Shown here: positions 5,769-15,014 of the stretch, piece by piece | Position numbering within the stretch: position 1 is the stretch's first letter | Layout of the letters: every line of letters begins with the position of its first letter | Source: a virus | Strand: one strand, 5' to 3' | Length of the DNA: 25,088 nt | Virus record (IMG/VR): IMGVR_UViG_3300023109_000128 | Span: 1-25,088 of that record | The notes under the pieces: model-generated | What the model saw: only the letters and a program-made list of their open reading frames with translations | Database searches by the model: none | Told to the model about the DNA's origin: nothing | Made by a program: the position numbers and the translations under genes

Positions 5769-6796
5769 AGAAGTTTACAAATGACACACAACGCATCGGT
5801 TTCGCATGTAAGTATATGTACTCCGATCAATCGCTTAAGAAGAAGGAGCTTGAAGAAATTCAGCGTCCTTTCAATACCAAGTCCACAACTGTTGCTTGGC
5901 TTAATCGGCAGACTCGCGAAGTAGCTGAACAACGCCTGTGGGATATCATGGTCCACAACATTCAAGCTTACTATAACTTGATTGAGTATGTAGGCAAGCG
6001 TGAACCTGTGTATCGCATGGTGCGGCTCGGCAGTGATTGCTTGCCGGTGTACACACAGCAAGACTGGTGTTACTACTGGCAGCAGCCCGATGTAGTTGCT
6101 TACTGTGAACGTGAGTTTGCTAAAGTGGGCGACCTTGCTCGCAAACTTGATGTACGCTTGTCTATGCATCCGGGTCAGTTTACTGTATTAGCTTCAACTA
6201 CGCCTGACATTGTTGATCGCAGTATTGAAGAGTTTGAGTATCACATCAACATGGCACGCTGGATGGGCTACGGCACGCAGTGGCAAGACTTCAAGTGTAA
6301 CGTACACATCTCCGGTCGGCAAGGTCCCGAAGGTATTATCAAAGTACTGCCTCGACTGTCGCCCGAAGCTCGTAACTGTATTACTATCGAGAACGACGAG
6401 AACTCTTGGGGCCTTGATGCTTCACTAGAACTTGAGAAGCATGTTGCGCTCGTTCTTGACATCCATCATCATTACATTCGTAGTGGCGGCGAATACATTC
6501 AAGCTGATGACGATCGTGTTAAACGTGTGGTCGACAGCTGGCGTGGTCAACGCCCTGCTATTCACTACAGTGTGAGTCGTGAAGAATACATTGAGTCTAT
6601 TGATCCTAATACACTGCCTGATCTACAACTGCTTATGGAGCAAGGCTACAAAAAGCAAAAGCTCCGTGCTCACAGTGACTACTACAAAAACGTAGCATGT
6701 AATCAATGGGCACTGAGCTTCTTAGAACACGCAGATATCATGTGCGAAAGTAAGATGAAGAATCTCGCTGTTGAAGACTTGGTTAGTCTTCTATAG
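5765..6796 (+). CDS. uvdE: UV damage endonuclease (UvdE/UvsE family)
   Basis: The product (343 aa) is a UVDE-type TIM-barrel endonuclease that nicks 5' to pyrimidine dimers and 6-4 photoproducts, starting alternative excision repair. Diagnostic blocks are RIGFACKYMYSD at the N-terminus, the MVRLGSD strand, RLSMHPGQF (His135 to Gln138), NVHISGRQG, TIENDE (about residue 207) and LVLDIHHHY, which supply the metal-binding His, Glu and Asp residues of the barrel. A late HYS and the KLRAHSDYY block (about residue 300) complete the family pattern. Length is normal for the family. The start overlaps the preceding stop (ATGA). Photoproduct repair fits a phage of sunlit water. Its 3' end overlaps a convergent gene by 14 bases. 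Confidence 0.93.
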   Translation: MKKFTNDTQRIGFACKYMYSDQSLKKKELEEIQRPFNTKSTTVAWLNRQTREVAEQRLWDIMVHNIQAYYNLIEYVGKREPVYRMVRLGSDCLPVYTQQDWCYYWQQPDVVAYCEREFAKVGDLARKLDVRLSMHPGQFTVLASTTPDIVDRSIEEFEYHINMARWMGYGTQWQDFKCNVHISGRQGPEGIIKVLPRLSPEARNCITIENDENSWGLDASLELEKHVALVLDIHHHYIRSGGEYIQADDDRVKRVVDSWRGQRPAIHYSVSREEYIESIDPNTLPDLQLLMEQGYKKQKLRAHSDYYKNVACNQWALSFLEHADIMCESKMKNLAVEDLVSLL

Positions 6797-7334
6797 CTGC
6801 TGCGGCTTCGTCTTCGGCTTCCATAGCTTCGAGTAAACATGTTTCAAATATCCAAATTGCCATTAAGTAAGATGGCACAGGCTTTGATGATGGGTTACTC
6901 ATCATCCAGTATGTTTGATACTTGTAAGCATCTAGCTCAGCAGCGATGGAGCAGTCGTAACTTATGTCGTTAATGTACTGTAGATAATGCACTAACTCGT
7001 GCACTATCACGTCGAGGTGCTCGTTACTTTCCCAGTCAAAATCGTCGAGCAAAAAGATAGTACCTTCTCCTTCGCTTCGAAATATACCTTCAACTGGTAC
7101 TAGATCTTCTTGGTTTTGTACCCACTTATCAAGTCCGTAAAAATAGGCACTTAGTTGATCTTGCGTAGCATAAACAATAGCAGGCAATGGTTCACCGTTG
7201 TATTCAAGGTTTGACGACTCTTCTGCCAGCCATTCTATATTCTCGAGCATTACTTTTTCTTCGAGTTCTCGGTCAACTGCGCCTGCAACGCTGGCAACAA
7301 GTAGTGACAAACTAGCAATTAAAATTTTATACAT
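6783..7334 (-). CDS. secreted zinc metallopeptidase-like protein
   Basis: This is the only minus-strand gene. I take ATG at 7332-7334 because it gives a proper signal peptide: MYKILIASLSLLVASVAGA, positive n-region, hydrophobic core and a likely A-G-A cleavage site, then VDRELEEK. The 183-residue product has HELVH at residues 112-116 (HExxH zinc motif) followed by an Asp-Cys-rich loop and AAELDAYKYQ, where Glu/Asp could be the third ligand; this resembles small gluzincin-like DUF families with HELVHYLQ, but I cannot name one with certainty. Export by Sec to the periplasm is predicted. The frame is open further upstream to 7391, but that extension overlaps the next gene's start and lacks a signal. 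The C-terminus is an acidic Ala/Glu tail. No Shine-Dalgarno is evident. Confidence 0.75.
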   Translation of the reverse strand: MYKILIASLSLLVASVAGAVDRELEEKVMLENIEWLAEESSNLEYNGEPLPAIVYATQDQLSAYFYGLDKWVQNQEDLVPVEGIFRSEGEGTIFLLDDFDWESNEHLDVIVHELVHYLQYINDISYDCSIAAELDAYKYQTYWMMSNPSSKPVPSYLMAIWIFETCLLEAMEAEDEAAAAIED

Positions 7335-7383
7335 ACAGTATATATGTTCGGTAAATACAGTATCAAAAGAAAAAGGATTCAAT

Positions 7384-7680
7384 ATGGACAATCAATTACT
7401 GCGACAGATGTATAGCACTTCGTCTAACTCTGTTAGTAAAAATCCTAATAGAGTTATGGGCGGACTTCGAGCACACGGCCTCAATAGTCATACAGTTATT
7501 GCTGAAGATGGCAGTGAACAATCTGTTCCGTCGCAACGTTATGTAGAAACACTAGAACAAAAAGTAGCAGAGCTTACTGCTACTGTTTCTAACTTAGAAA
7601 AGCAAATACAAAAATTAAACCGCACGGTTAACAATCAGCAGAATCAAATAAATACAGTAACGAGGAATGTAACACAATGA
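7384..7680 (+). CDS. small coiled-coil protein, probably structural
   Basis: ATG 7384 follows AAAAGGA at 7371-7376; longer upstream frames run antisense through the peptidase gene and are rejected. The 98-residue product has a polar, Ser/Asn-rich N-half (MDNQLLRQMYSTSSNSVSKN) and a C-half of regular heptads (ETLEQKVAELTATVSNLEKQ followed by IQKLNRTVNNQQNQI) that should form a parallel coiled coil. It opens the structural cassette and overlaps the Fe-S carrier gene by ATGA. A weak late-promoter-like GGTAAATA lies at 7350-7357. A fibre trimeriser or chaperone is plausible; no family recognised. Confidence 0.8.
   Translation: MDNQLLRQMYSTSSNSVSKNPNRVMGGLRAHGLNSHTVIAEDGSEQSVPSQRYVETLEQKVAELTATVSNLEKQIQKLNRTVNNQQNQINTVTRNVTQ
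7647..7654 (+). promoter_or_regulatory. NATAAATA late-promoter-like octamer
   Basis: AATAAATA lies inside the 3' end of the coiled-coil gene, 23 bases before the ATG of the Fe-S carrier at 7677, with its ribosome site CGAGGA downstream. Spacing suits a late promoter for the Fe-S carrier and giant fibre genes. Confidence 0.5.
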
Positions 7681-8018
7681 ACATCTTGTCTTTAACAGAC
7701 AACGCAAAGAAAAAAATCGATGAACTAAGCTCCGGCAATACGGCTGTAAGTCTTAGTATTAAAGGTGGAGGTTGTGCTGGTTTTGAGTATAAGTGGGATG
7801 TGATTGACAATAATCAGATCGAAGCAGGTAGTGAAGTTGTTGAGGCTAATACTGGGAAACTAGTAGTAGATCCTACAAGCATTATGTTTTTAGTAGGAAC
7901 TGAAATAGACTACGAAACTGCGGCGTTTGGTCAGATGTTTAAAATTATCAACCCTAACGCAAAAGCAGCGTGCGGATGCGGCACTAGTGTAGATTTCGAC
8001 TTAGAAGCAATGAATTAA
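7677..8018 (+). CDS. A-type iron-sulfur cluster carrier (IscA/ErpA/HesB-like)
   Basis: The product (113 aa) is a compact HesB/IscA domain. The three cluster-binding Cys are present: Cys33 in GGGCAGFEY and Cys99 and Cys101 in the C-terminal CGCGTSVDF block. LTDNAKKKIDEL at the head and the IDYE/FKIINPNA segments fit the fold. A-type carriers pass [2Fe-2S] or [4Fe-4S] clusters to target proteins. Its ATG overlaps the stop of the coiled-coil gene, and the giant fibre gene starts 12 bases later, so it is locked inside a structural operon. Homologues occur in marine T4-like phages. It could mature a phage enzyme or support the host, but its position makes a link with the fibre worth considering. 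Confidence 0.9.
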   Translation: MNILSLTDNAKKKIDELSSGNTAVSLSIKGGGCAGFEYKWDVIDNNQIEAGSEVVEANTGKLVVDPTSIMFLVGTEIDYETAAFGQMFKIINPNAKAACGCGTSVDFDLEAMN

Positions 8019-8030
8019 TCGGAGACAAAA

Positions 8031-11000
8031 ATGTCAAGACAAGTAGTAGACATCGGTATTGAAGGCAACGACGGTACTGGCGATAGCATTAGAGAAAGTT
8101 TTCGTAAGAGTAACGAAAACTTCCAAGAGCTTTACGCAGTATTTGGTTTAGGTGGCCAGATCAGCATCACTAACATGAGTGATGTTCCTGATACACTAGA
8201 AGCAAATAAGATTCTTATAGTTAACAACGCAGGCACTGCTGTTACATTTTCAGAATTTGCTTCTGATAATGCACTAGACAGCAACGACGCAAATACTATT
8301 CAAATCGATACACTGAGTATACCAGGTAAGGTTATTTTAACTACTACGTTCGGACAGTTAGAAGACGACACAGTTTCTCCTACACTGGGCAATCATCTTA
8401 ACGCAAATGGCTTTGCTATAGGCGGGGTTGAGATAAGTGATGCTGCGGCTGTTGCGATTAACGCACTGCCTGGTAATAGCACTACTTACACTGCCGACGA
8501 TCTAGTTGCTCCTAGAAAGTATCTTGACCAGCGTTATGCTCCGAAAGATTTAGAACATAGAATTAGCACTACAGAACCAAGTGCTAGTGATCATGTATTA
8601 ACTGTTACTCAATATCAAAACAATAATGCGTACATTGCAGGTCACGGTATTACAAGTCAACAGAACGGACAGCCATTTGTACTTGACGTTACATTTACCG
8701 CACCTACTAACTTAGTAGACGGTACCACGTACTATGTTCGCTATGTTAACGATAACGAGCTTGCGTTGTTTGCTACAGAATCAGACGCAAAGTCTCTTAG
8801 CGCAACTGCGCTAACCAATAAGATTCTAATCGGTAACACCACTGTTGCTAGCGAAGATTCTCATACACTTACTGATGCTGCTTACGATGCTAACTTAGCT
8901 GGCAACTGGCTTAACAATCAATCGTTACCACGTGATGCGGTTGTAAGACGCCAAGGCGACACTATGACTGGTGCGCTATACCTAAATGATCACCCAGGCG
9001 AGCTTGCTGGTTCTGGCACTCCTAACGGCACAGCAGATCTACAAGCTGCTAGCAAGTTCTACGTCGATAACAAAGCTACGTCAAGTAGCAGTGTAATCTA
9101 CGTTAGCCCGCTGGGCACTGATCTGCAAACTAATACTCCTGCCGGTAAAGAAGGCGCTAGCTTGTCTTACGCATTTAAGACACTAGGCGCTGCTGCTGAA
9201 CACGCTGCTGAGCTTGTGAGCAACGCACAAGAAACAACAGGACCATACGTACAGACACTAACGCACACTAACTTTACAGTTAACAGCACAGTGTCGTCTG
9301 CTAGTGTAGCCACTGCGCAGGCACCAAATGCTGATGACAAAATCAAAGACAACAAAGAATACCTGGTTGAAGAACTTAAAGGCTTTGTTCAGTTTACATA
9401 CCCTAGTTATTTGTTCGACGAAAGAGAGTTTGATCAGGACTACGGTAACCTAATTGAAAGCTTCCGCTTTGACCTCAACCGCGGCACAAATGCAAACACA
9501 CTTACTAAGCGCTTTGCTCAAAAGTTCTATAGCGAAGTAAACAGTCGTGTTAAAATTAAGCAGTTCTTAACTGAGAATAATGCTGCTGTTGATAAGCTGT
9601 ATGATATCATTAACGATAGTATTTTTGAAAATCGTGGCTTCCAAGAAAAGACAGTTTCTAGTATTACAAAGAAAAGCAGTAATGTTGCTGCTGTTGTAAC
9701 GACTACAACTAATCACGGTTTAGTAGACGGCAACCTTGTTAAATTTACTAACGTAGCAGGCATGACTGAGATCAATGGTCAGTTTGCTTACGCAAAAGTA
9801 GTAACAGTAAGTACATTTGAACTGTACACTGATAGCACACTAACTACACTGTTTGATAACAGCGGATACACTGACTTCACTAACGACGGCAATGCTAAGT
9901 CTGCACTACGCTATCAGCAGTACTACCAGCAAGATACTACTGGGTCTAATGTAAATAGCACCGAAACAACTGTAGCAACGTCTTTAGAAACACTAAAGGA
10001 CCTTGTAAAGAATGTATGGACAACAGGGCCAGCTGCAGGACAGGAAGTTGTACACGGCGAGAAGTATAAGATTAGACTTGTAAATAACAGTGGACAACTT
10101 GACCAAACTGATTCCGATAATGTTGACGCACTTCCAAGTAAAATAGTACGTGGTAAAACCAGCGGCGCTATTGGACAAATTACAAGCTTTGAAAACAACG
10201 CAACCCCAGGCTTTACTGACTTCTATGTTAATATGCTATCTCCTTTAGACTTTATTGTAGACGAAGAAGTTGATTACGGCTATAAAACTGTTACCAAGCA
10301 GGTAACTATACAAGTCGAAGGCGGAGTGTTTGAAGAAGACTTTCCGATTAAGATTCCAGCAAACACCAGTGTAATTGGTAGCGAGTTCCGTAGAACTGTT
10401 ATCAAGCCACGTAACGGTGTTTCTCAAAGCTCACACGCTGGCACATACTTCTACAGAGACAACGAGTTTGATGGACTTACTATTGTTAATGAAGGTGTTG
10501 CTGTTAACGACCAGCAAGGTAACGAAAAAGGTAAAGTAGGACGTCACTACTTATACCGTGCTGATAGACCAAAAAACACAGGCTCTGTAATTGCTAACAC
10601 AGGTAGCTATACAACCGCAGCAAACATTCTATTAGAAAACAAAGAATACATTGTTGAAGAATCACTACGTTTCTTAGACACAAATTACAGCAGTGTTACA
10701 TACAATGCTGAATCTTACAGAACAGACTTTAGAACACTTGTTGACGCTCTTGCTAATGATCTACGTGACGGCGGCGATGCGCACAGTCTTGTAGTTCAAG
10801 GTTCATACCACGAAGTAGGAAACACAGACTACCTAAGCCGCTTTGGTGATAGTTCCACTGAAGTAGCTGTAGAAGCTGCTATTGACAACGTAGCTGTATT
10901 AGCTAGTAACTTATTAACTGCTACTGCTCCGGTTTACACAGACAGTAGCTACACTGCAGGTAATAGCGCAGTAACAAATATTGTTAAGCCAAATCTAAGC

Positions 11001-14000
11001 TTAGGCAGTGGCGAAGGCGGTACTGCTACAGTTATAACAAACTTAACTAGTAAAATTAACTTTGTATTCAGCATTGACTACAATCCACCGCTACGCAACT
11101 GCGACATTGACGTGTTCTTGCTAAACGATGCGTCTACTGTAGAAAATATTACAGTACAAGGACACAAGTCGTTTGCCATGGTCCTTGACCCACATGGGCA
11201 AGTACTAACTAAAGCACCGTACATTGCCAACAGCTCTAGTGTAACACAAAGCACAAACACAAAACTGTTTGCTGGTGGTGCTTTTGCTGATGCGTATACT
11301 GGCAATATTCCAGTTAAGATTAGAGGCAACTCAGGTACGTTCGACGACGGAGTACGTGGTACTGTAAGTCTTAACGCATTTACTCTTTGGGTCGAAAGCG
11401 AAGATGTTGACGTTATCGGGGATAGCACAAGCCTAAGCACACAAGGCTTAAAACTAAAAGAACCACAGGTTCCTGCTGTATTCTATGTGGGCGGTGTACG
11501 CTATCAGGTTAACGCTATTAGCAACTACGATCAGGATCTTGGTCGTTGTATTGTTTACTTAGACGCTAGCGCAAACAGTAGCAACGGCTACACAGGATCT
11601 GTTGACGTTGACACTTATATACAAAGTGGCGGTAGTCGTAGTATTGAAATTAGCAACTTTGCTCAAAGCAACGATTTAGCATACGGTATTGCTGGTGCTA
11701 ACGGCGCACAGATTACTGCCACTGGCATTGAAAGTACTTACACTCAATCTGCGTTTTACGCCGCTGACGGTACTGACATTAAAGTTTCTAACTCTACAGT
11801 AAACTTTGGTAAGTTTGGTCTTGTAGCAGATGGCGCAGATCCAAACGAAATTCCAGATGATGTAGATCTAATTAGTAACTCTACACAAGCTGCTAAGGCT
11901 TATGTTGATGCTAGCTACACTGGCGGCTCAGGCGACGGCTCTCTTGCTGTATATGATTGTGCTGTAGCACCGATGCAGGGTGGTATTATAACTATTGATC
12001 ACAGTACAGCAGGTACACTTAACTATCGTATCACATCTGTAACTGATATTACCGCAGCAAGTCCTACACCGGCACCATCGCCAACTGTGCTAAACGTAAA
12101 TGTTTATCAACTACAATTTGTTGCTGAGAATTCGTCTACTACTGATTTCTACGGTACGCTACAACAGGCTGTTACTGACGATACTATTGTTGAGATTCGA
12201 AGCGGTACGCAATTCCTTTACGATAACGTGGCAGCAGCAGGTACACTTAACCCAAGGCCAAATACAACTATAACGTATGACGAGTCTGCGGACGTTGGTT
12301 ACAAAGCAACTGCGTTTGCTACCACTGACAACTACGGAAACGCTTTATCTGCTAACCGTGTGCGAGCAACATTCGATGCAGACTATAAGTACATCGAGCT
12401 TACTCCTAACACTACACACAACGGCAACGGCTTTGGTAGCACTGCTAACGACACAAAATTAGCAATCGAAGTACTAGCAGGCGGCGCTGCTCCGTTCTTA
12501 GATAGCACAAGAGTTGTCGGTAAGATATTTGCTCACGCAGGAAAAAGTCATTACATTACAACTTACAAGAATGTAACTACGCTAGAAATGACAAGCGCTG
12601 TTTCGTTTACTGCTGGCGATACTGTAACACAAGCTGTATCAGGTGCTACTGGTACAGCACTAAAGACTGTGTCAAGCGGAACGACTGTACATGTTTATGA
12701 TGTAACCGGAACGTTTGATACAACAAACACTATTTCCAGTGTTGTTCCAACTACTGTTACTGTAAACAACTTTGCTTATGTTGAATTTAATGTAAGCGAC
12801 TCAAGTGTAAGTGGCTCTAATATTAATCCATCGCCGCAGGCTGCTGGTTTAAACACTGCGATTACAACTACAAGAAAATTATTCGCAGGTGTTCCAACTG
12901 GCGCTGACGCAAGCGTAGTTGAAAACACAGCAATTATTCGTGCTACAAACACAGTGTTCAAAAGTGTAGGCGCAGGCTCGTTTAACGAAACTAACTATCC
13001 AAACGATATTCTTGGCGATCCTGAGAACACACAAGATCCCACAGCGTTTACTGATTCTCCGGCTGCTACTACTGCTGAAGTTTGGGAACGTGGACAAGGT
13101 AGAGTGTTCTGGACAAGTACTGACCAATACGGCGTGTTCCGTGTAGGACAGTTCTTTAACGTAGACCAAGCAACAGGCGACACTACTATTGAAGGCGGTG
13201 TTGGTATTTCCAACGCTGTGAGTCTTGGATTTAGTTCAGGTACAACAATTAATGAATTCTCAACTGATACAAGTATGAGCGGTGTATCCGATAGTGCTGT
13301 GCCAACTGAGAAAGCTGTAAAGACATACATCGATAGACGTTTACACCTAGACGAATCTGGATCGGTTATTTCCGGCGGTGAGAAGCTAGGGCCAGGTTAC
13401 CTTGACCTTGAAGGTAACACTACTATGGCAGGTAACCTTAACATGGGTAGCAGCTACCGTATTACTAACCTTGCTACAAACAGTGGTGTTAGTACTGATG
13501 CTGCTAACGTAGCATACGTTAACTCTAAAGTAGCAGAGTTTGATAGCATTAGCGAACTAGCTGATACTAGCATTAGTTCTGCGGCTACAAGCGACCTCCT
13601 GGTATATAACGGTAGTGCTTGGGAAGATGCTGCTGTTACAGGTGACGTAACACTTACACGCACAGGCGCTAACGCTATTACAAGTGCTATTACAGCAGGT
13701 TCTATTGTTAACACTGATGTAAATGCTAGTGCTGCTATTGCGCAAAGCAAACTTGCTCTTGATGATGCTACTACAAGCGCTAAGGGTATTGCTAGCTTTA
13801 GCAGCTCGCACTTTACAGTAACTTCGGGTGCTGTTAATATTACCGCTAACAGCATAGCTAAAACAGACCTTGAACAAATTGCCACAAACACTGTTCTTGG
13901 TAGAACAACTGCTGGCACAGGTAATGTTGAAGAGATTCTAATTAGTAGTTTAATTAGCGCAGGTGGTGCTGTTGTAGACGCAGACTTTACTACCGACAAC

Positions 14001-14990
14001 ACTGGTTCAAAAGTGTTAACACAAGTTGCTGCTGGGTCATACGGCTTAACTAACTTGTCTGCTACAACGTCTAACAACTCTATAGTTAAGCGTTCAACAG
14101 CAGGTGAAGTAGATGCTACTGCTTATCAGATTGACGGTAGTCAGATACTTGATGTAGACGGTACTGATACTGTACTTAAAACTACAGCAGGCGGCGTGCT
14201 ACTAAGAGGCGAAGGTGCTAGTAACCCTGTACTAGAAACAGGCGGCGCAGTTCAAGTAGGCGACATTGCTAACGTAAACAACAGTACATTCCAAGATGCT
14301 AGTAGCTACAGCGCAAACACAAGTAAGCTAGCGTCGACTTGGATTTACACAAACTTCTTAGAAGCAGCTACCGAAAAAGACGCTACGAGCACTGGTATTG
14401 GCTTAGGAGCCGGTGGCGGGTTTGCTGAGTCTGCTGCTGATTCTATTGTTGCTGTGTCCAACGGTAATGTTAAAGTTGTAATTAACGACAGCGGACTAGA
14501 AGTTGCTGCTGGTTCTTACGTAAAGACTAATACAATTACAACAGGCGCAAGTGGTACTGCTGGCACTATTACTGGTAACTGGAGCTTAACAACTGGTTCT
14601 AGATTTGAAGCTACTTATGCTGATATCGCAGAATACTACGAAGCAGACCACATTTACGAAGTGGGCACTGTGCTTGTCTTTGGCGGCGAGAAAGAAGTTA
14701 CAGGCTGTACTGAGCATCGATCCACAAGAGTTGCCGGCGTAGTTTCTAACAATGCTGCGTTTACTATGAATCAAGACTGCCCAGGCATTGCTGCTTGTGT
14801 TGCGCTCGTAGGACGTGTTCCGGTGAACGTAATTGGTCAAGTGCGCAAAGGTGATATGTTAGTTGCTAGTGCGGTTCCTGGTTATGCTATAGTCGACAAC
14901 GACCCTAAAGTCGGAAGTGTAATTGGTAAAGCAATTGAAGATAAGATCGATAACGACAAAGGTGTAGTTGAAACACTGGTCGGCAAGTAA
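8031..14990 (+). CDS. giant tail-fibre-type protein (2319 aa)
   Basis: The N-terminus (residues 8-31) carries the attachment motif IGxxxNDGTGDxxRxxFxKxNxNF also seen in the protein at 15839. Fibre-stem signatures recur: RRQGDTMTGALYLN (about 305-318), YVSPLGTDLQTNTPAGKEGA leading into a probable beta-helix, and TMAGNLNMGSSYRITNLAT (about 1795). An internal duplication is visible, residues about 441-492 and 870-921, both starting NKEY[LI]VEE. The shaft is Thr/Ser/Ala/Asn-rich with short beta repeats. The last 125 residues (from about 2195) form the YADIAEYYEADHIYEVGTVL domain, a C-terminal tip module I recall from marine T4-like phage fibres, with three Cys. Ribosome site CGGAGA at 8020-8025. 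Likely role: long adsorption fibre; gene number relative to T4 cannot be assigned. Confidence 0.88.
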   Translation: MSRQVVDIGIEGNDGTGDSIRESFRKSNENFQELYAVFGLGGQISITNMSDVPDTLEANKILIVNNAGTAVTFSEFASDNALDSNDANTIQIDTLSIPGKVILTTTFGQLEDDTVSPTLGNHLNANGFAIGGVEISDAAAVAINALPGNSTTYTADDLVAPRKYLDQRYAPKDLEHRISTTEPSASDHVLTVTQYQNNNAYIAGHGITSQQNGQPFVLDVTFTAPTNLVDGTTYYVRYVNDNELALFATESDAKSLSATALTNKILIGNTTVASEDSHTLTDAAYDANLAGNWLNNQSLPRDAVVRRQGDTMTGALYLNDHPGELAGSGTPNGTADLQAASKFYVDNKATSSSSVIYVSPLGTDLQTNTPAGKEGASLSYAFKTLGAAAEHAAELVSNAQETTGPYVQTLTHTNFTVNSTVSSASVATAQAPNADDKIKDNKEYLVEELKGFVQFTYPSYLFDEREFDQDYGNLIESFRFDLNRGTNANTLTKRFAQKFYSEVNSRVKIKQFLTENNAAVDKLYDIINDSIFENRGFQEKTVSSITKKSSNVAAVVTTTTNHGLVDGNLVKFTNVAGMTEINGQFAYAKVVTVSTFELYTDSTLTTLFDNSGYTDFTNDGNAKSALRYQQYYQQDTTGSNVNSTETTVATSLETLKDLVKNVWTTGPAAGQEVVHGEKYKIRLVNNSGQLDQTDSDNVDALPSKIVRGKTSGAIGQITSFENNATPGFTDFYVNMLSPLDFIVDEEVDYGYKTVTKQVTIQVEGGVFEEDFPIKIPANTSVIGSEFRRTVIKPRNGVSQSSHAGTYFYRDNEFDGLTIVNEGVAVNDQQGNEKGKVGRHYLYRADRPKNTGSVIANTGSYTTAANILLENKEYIVEESLRFLDTNYSSVTYNAESYRTDFRTLVDALANDLRDGGDAHSLVVQGSYHEVGNTDYLSRFGDSSTEVAVEAAIDNVAVLASNLLTATAPVYTDSSYTAGNSAVTNIVKPNLSLGSGEGGTATVITNLTSKINFVFSIDYNPPLRNCDIDVFLLNDASTVENITVQGHKSFAMVLDPHGQVLTKAPYIANSSSVTQSTNTKLFAGGAFADAYTGNIPVKIRGNSGTFDDGVRGTVSLNAFTLWVESEDVDVIGDSTSLSTQGLKLKEPQVPAVFYVGGVRYQVNAISNYDQDLGRCIVYLDASANSSNGYTGSVDVDTYIQSGGSRSIEISNFAQSNDLAYGIAGANGAQITATGIESTYTQSAFYAADGTDIKVSNSTVNFGKFGLVADGADPNEIPDDVDLISNSTQAAKAYVDASYTGGSGDGSLAVYDCAVAPMQGGIITIDHSTAGTLNYRITSVTDITAASPTPAPSPTVLNVNVYQLQFVAENSSTTDFYGTLQQAVTDDTIVEIRSGTQFLYDNVAAAGTLNPRPNTTITYDESADVGYKATAFATTDNYGNALSANRVRATFDADYKYIELTPNTTHNGNGFGSTANDTKLAIEVLAGGAAPFLDSTRVVGKIFAHAGKSHYITTYKNVTTLEMTSAVSFTAGDTVTQAVSGATGTALKTVSSGTTVHVYDVTGTFDTTNTISSVVPTTVTVNNFAYVEFNVSDSSVSGSNINPSPQAAGLNTAITTTRKLFAGVPTGADASVVENTAIIRATNTVFKSVGAGSFNETNYPNDILGDPENTQDPTAFTDSPAATTAEVWERGQGRVFWTSTDQYGVFRVGQFFNVDQATGDTTIEGGVGISNAVSLGFSSGTTINEFSTDTSMSGVSDSAVPTEKAVKTYIDRRLHLDESGSVISGGEKLGPGYLDLEGNTTMAGNLNMGSSYRITNLATNSGVSTDAANVAYVNSKVAEFDSISELADTSISSAATSDLLVYNGSAWEDAAVTGDVTLTRTGANAITSAITAGSIVNTDVNASAAIAQSKLALDDATTSAKGIASFSSSHFTVTSGAVNITANSIAKTDLEQIATNTVLGRTTAGTGNVEEILISSLISAGGAVVDADFTTDNTGSKVLTQVAAGSYGLTNLSATTSNNSIVKRSTAGEVDATAYQIDGSQILDVDGTDTVLKTTAGGVLLRGEGASNPVLETGGAVQVGDIANVNNSTFQDASSYSANTSKLASTWIYTNFLEAATEKDATSTGIGLGAGGGFAESAADSIVAVSNGNVKVVINDSGLEVAAGSYVKTNTITTGASGTAGTITGNWSLTTGSRFEATYADIAEYYEADHIYEVGTVLVFGGEKEVTGCTEHRSTRVAGVVSNNAAFTMNQDCPGIAACVALVGRVPVNVIGQVRKGDMLVASAVPGYAIVDNDPKVGSVIGKAIEDKIDNDKGVVETLVGK
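8067..8085 (+). repeat. 19-base direct repeat, copy 1
   Basis: AACGACGGTACTGGCGATA codes for NDGTGD in the giant fibre and is identical at 15875-15893 in a second fibre gene, at the same residue positions (13-18). Flanking DNA is diverged, so it could be a conserved join for module exchange or a recent gene-conversion footprint. Confidence 0.7.
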
Positions 14991-14996
14991 TAAATA
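14989..14996 (+). promoter_or_regulatory. NATAAATA late-promoter-like octamer
   Basis: AATAAATA overlaps the stop of the giant fibre gene and ends 19 bases before the ATG at 15015. The ribosome site AAGAGAG (15002-15008) lies between them. Confidence 0.55.
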
Positions 14997-15014
14997 TATA
15001 AAAGAGAGCGTAAT

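Noticed and set aside
7198-7383. Upstream extension of the coiled-coil protein to 7198
   Set aside because: The extension is antisense to the signal-peptide end of the peptidase gene, is Ser-rich shadow sequence, and a good Shine-Dalgarno favours ATG 7384.
7335-7391. Upstream ATG (7391) for the minus-strand peptidase
   Set aside because: It would bury the clear signal peptide that begins at 7334 and overlap the divergent gene's start.
13454-14077. 207-codon minus-strand frame inside the giant fibre gene
   Set aside because: It is a shadow of the strongly biased Thr/Ser/Ala codons on the + strand; its protein is a low-complexity Val/Ala/Ser mix without a ribosome site.
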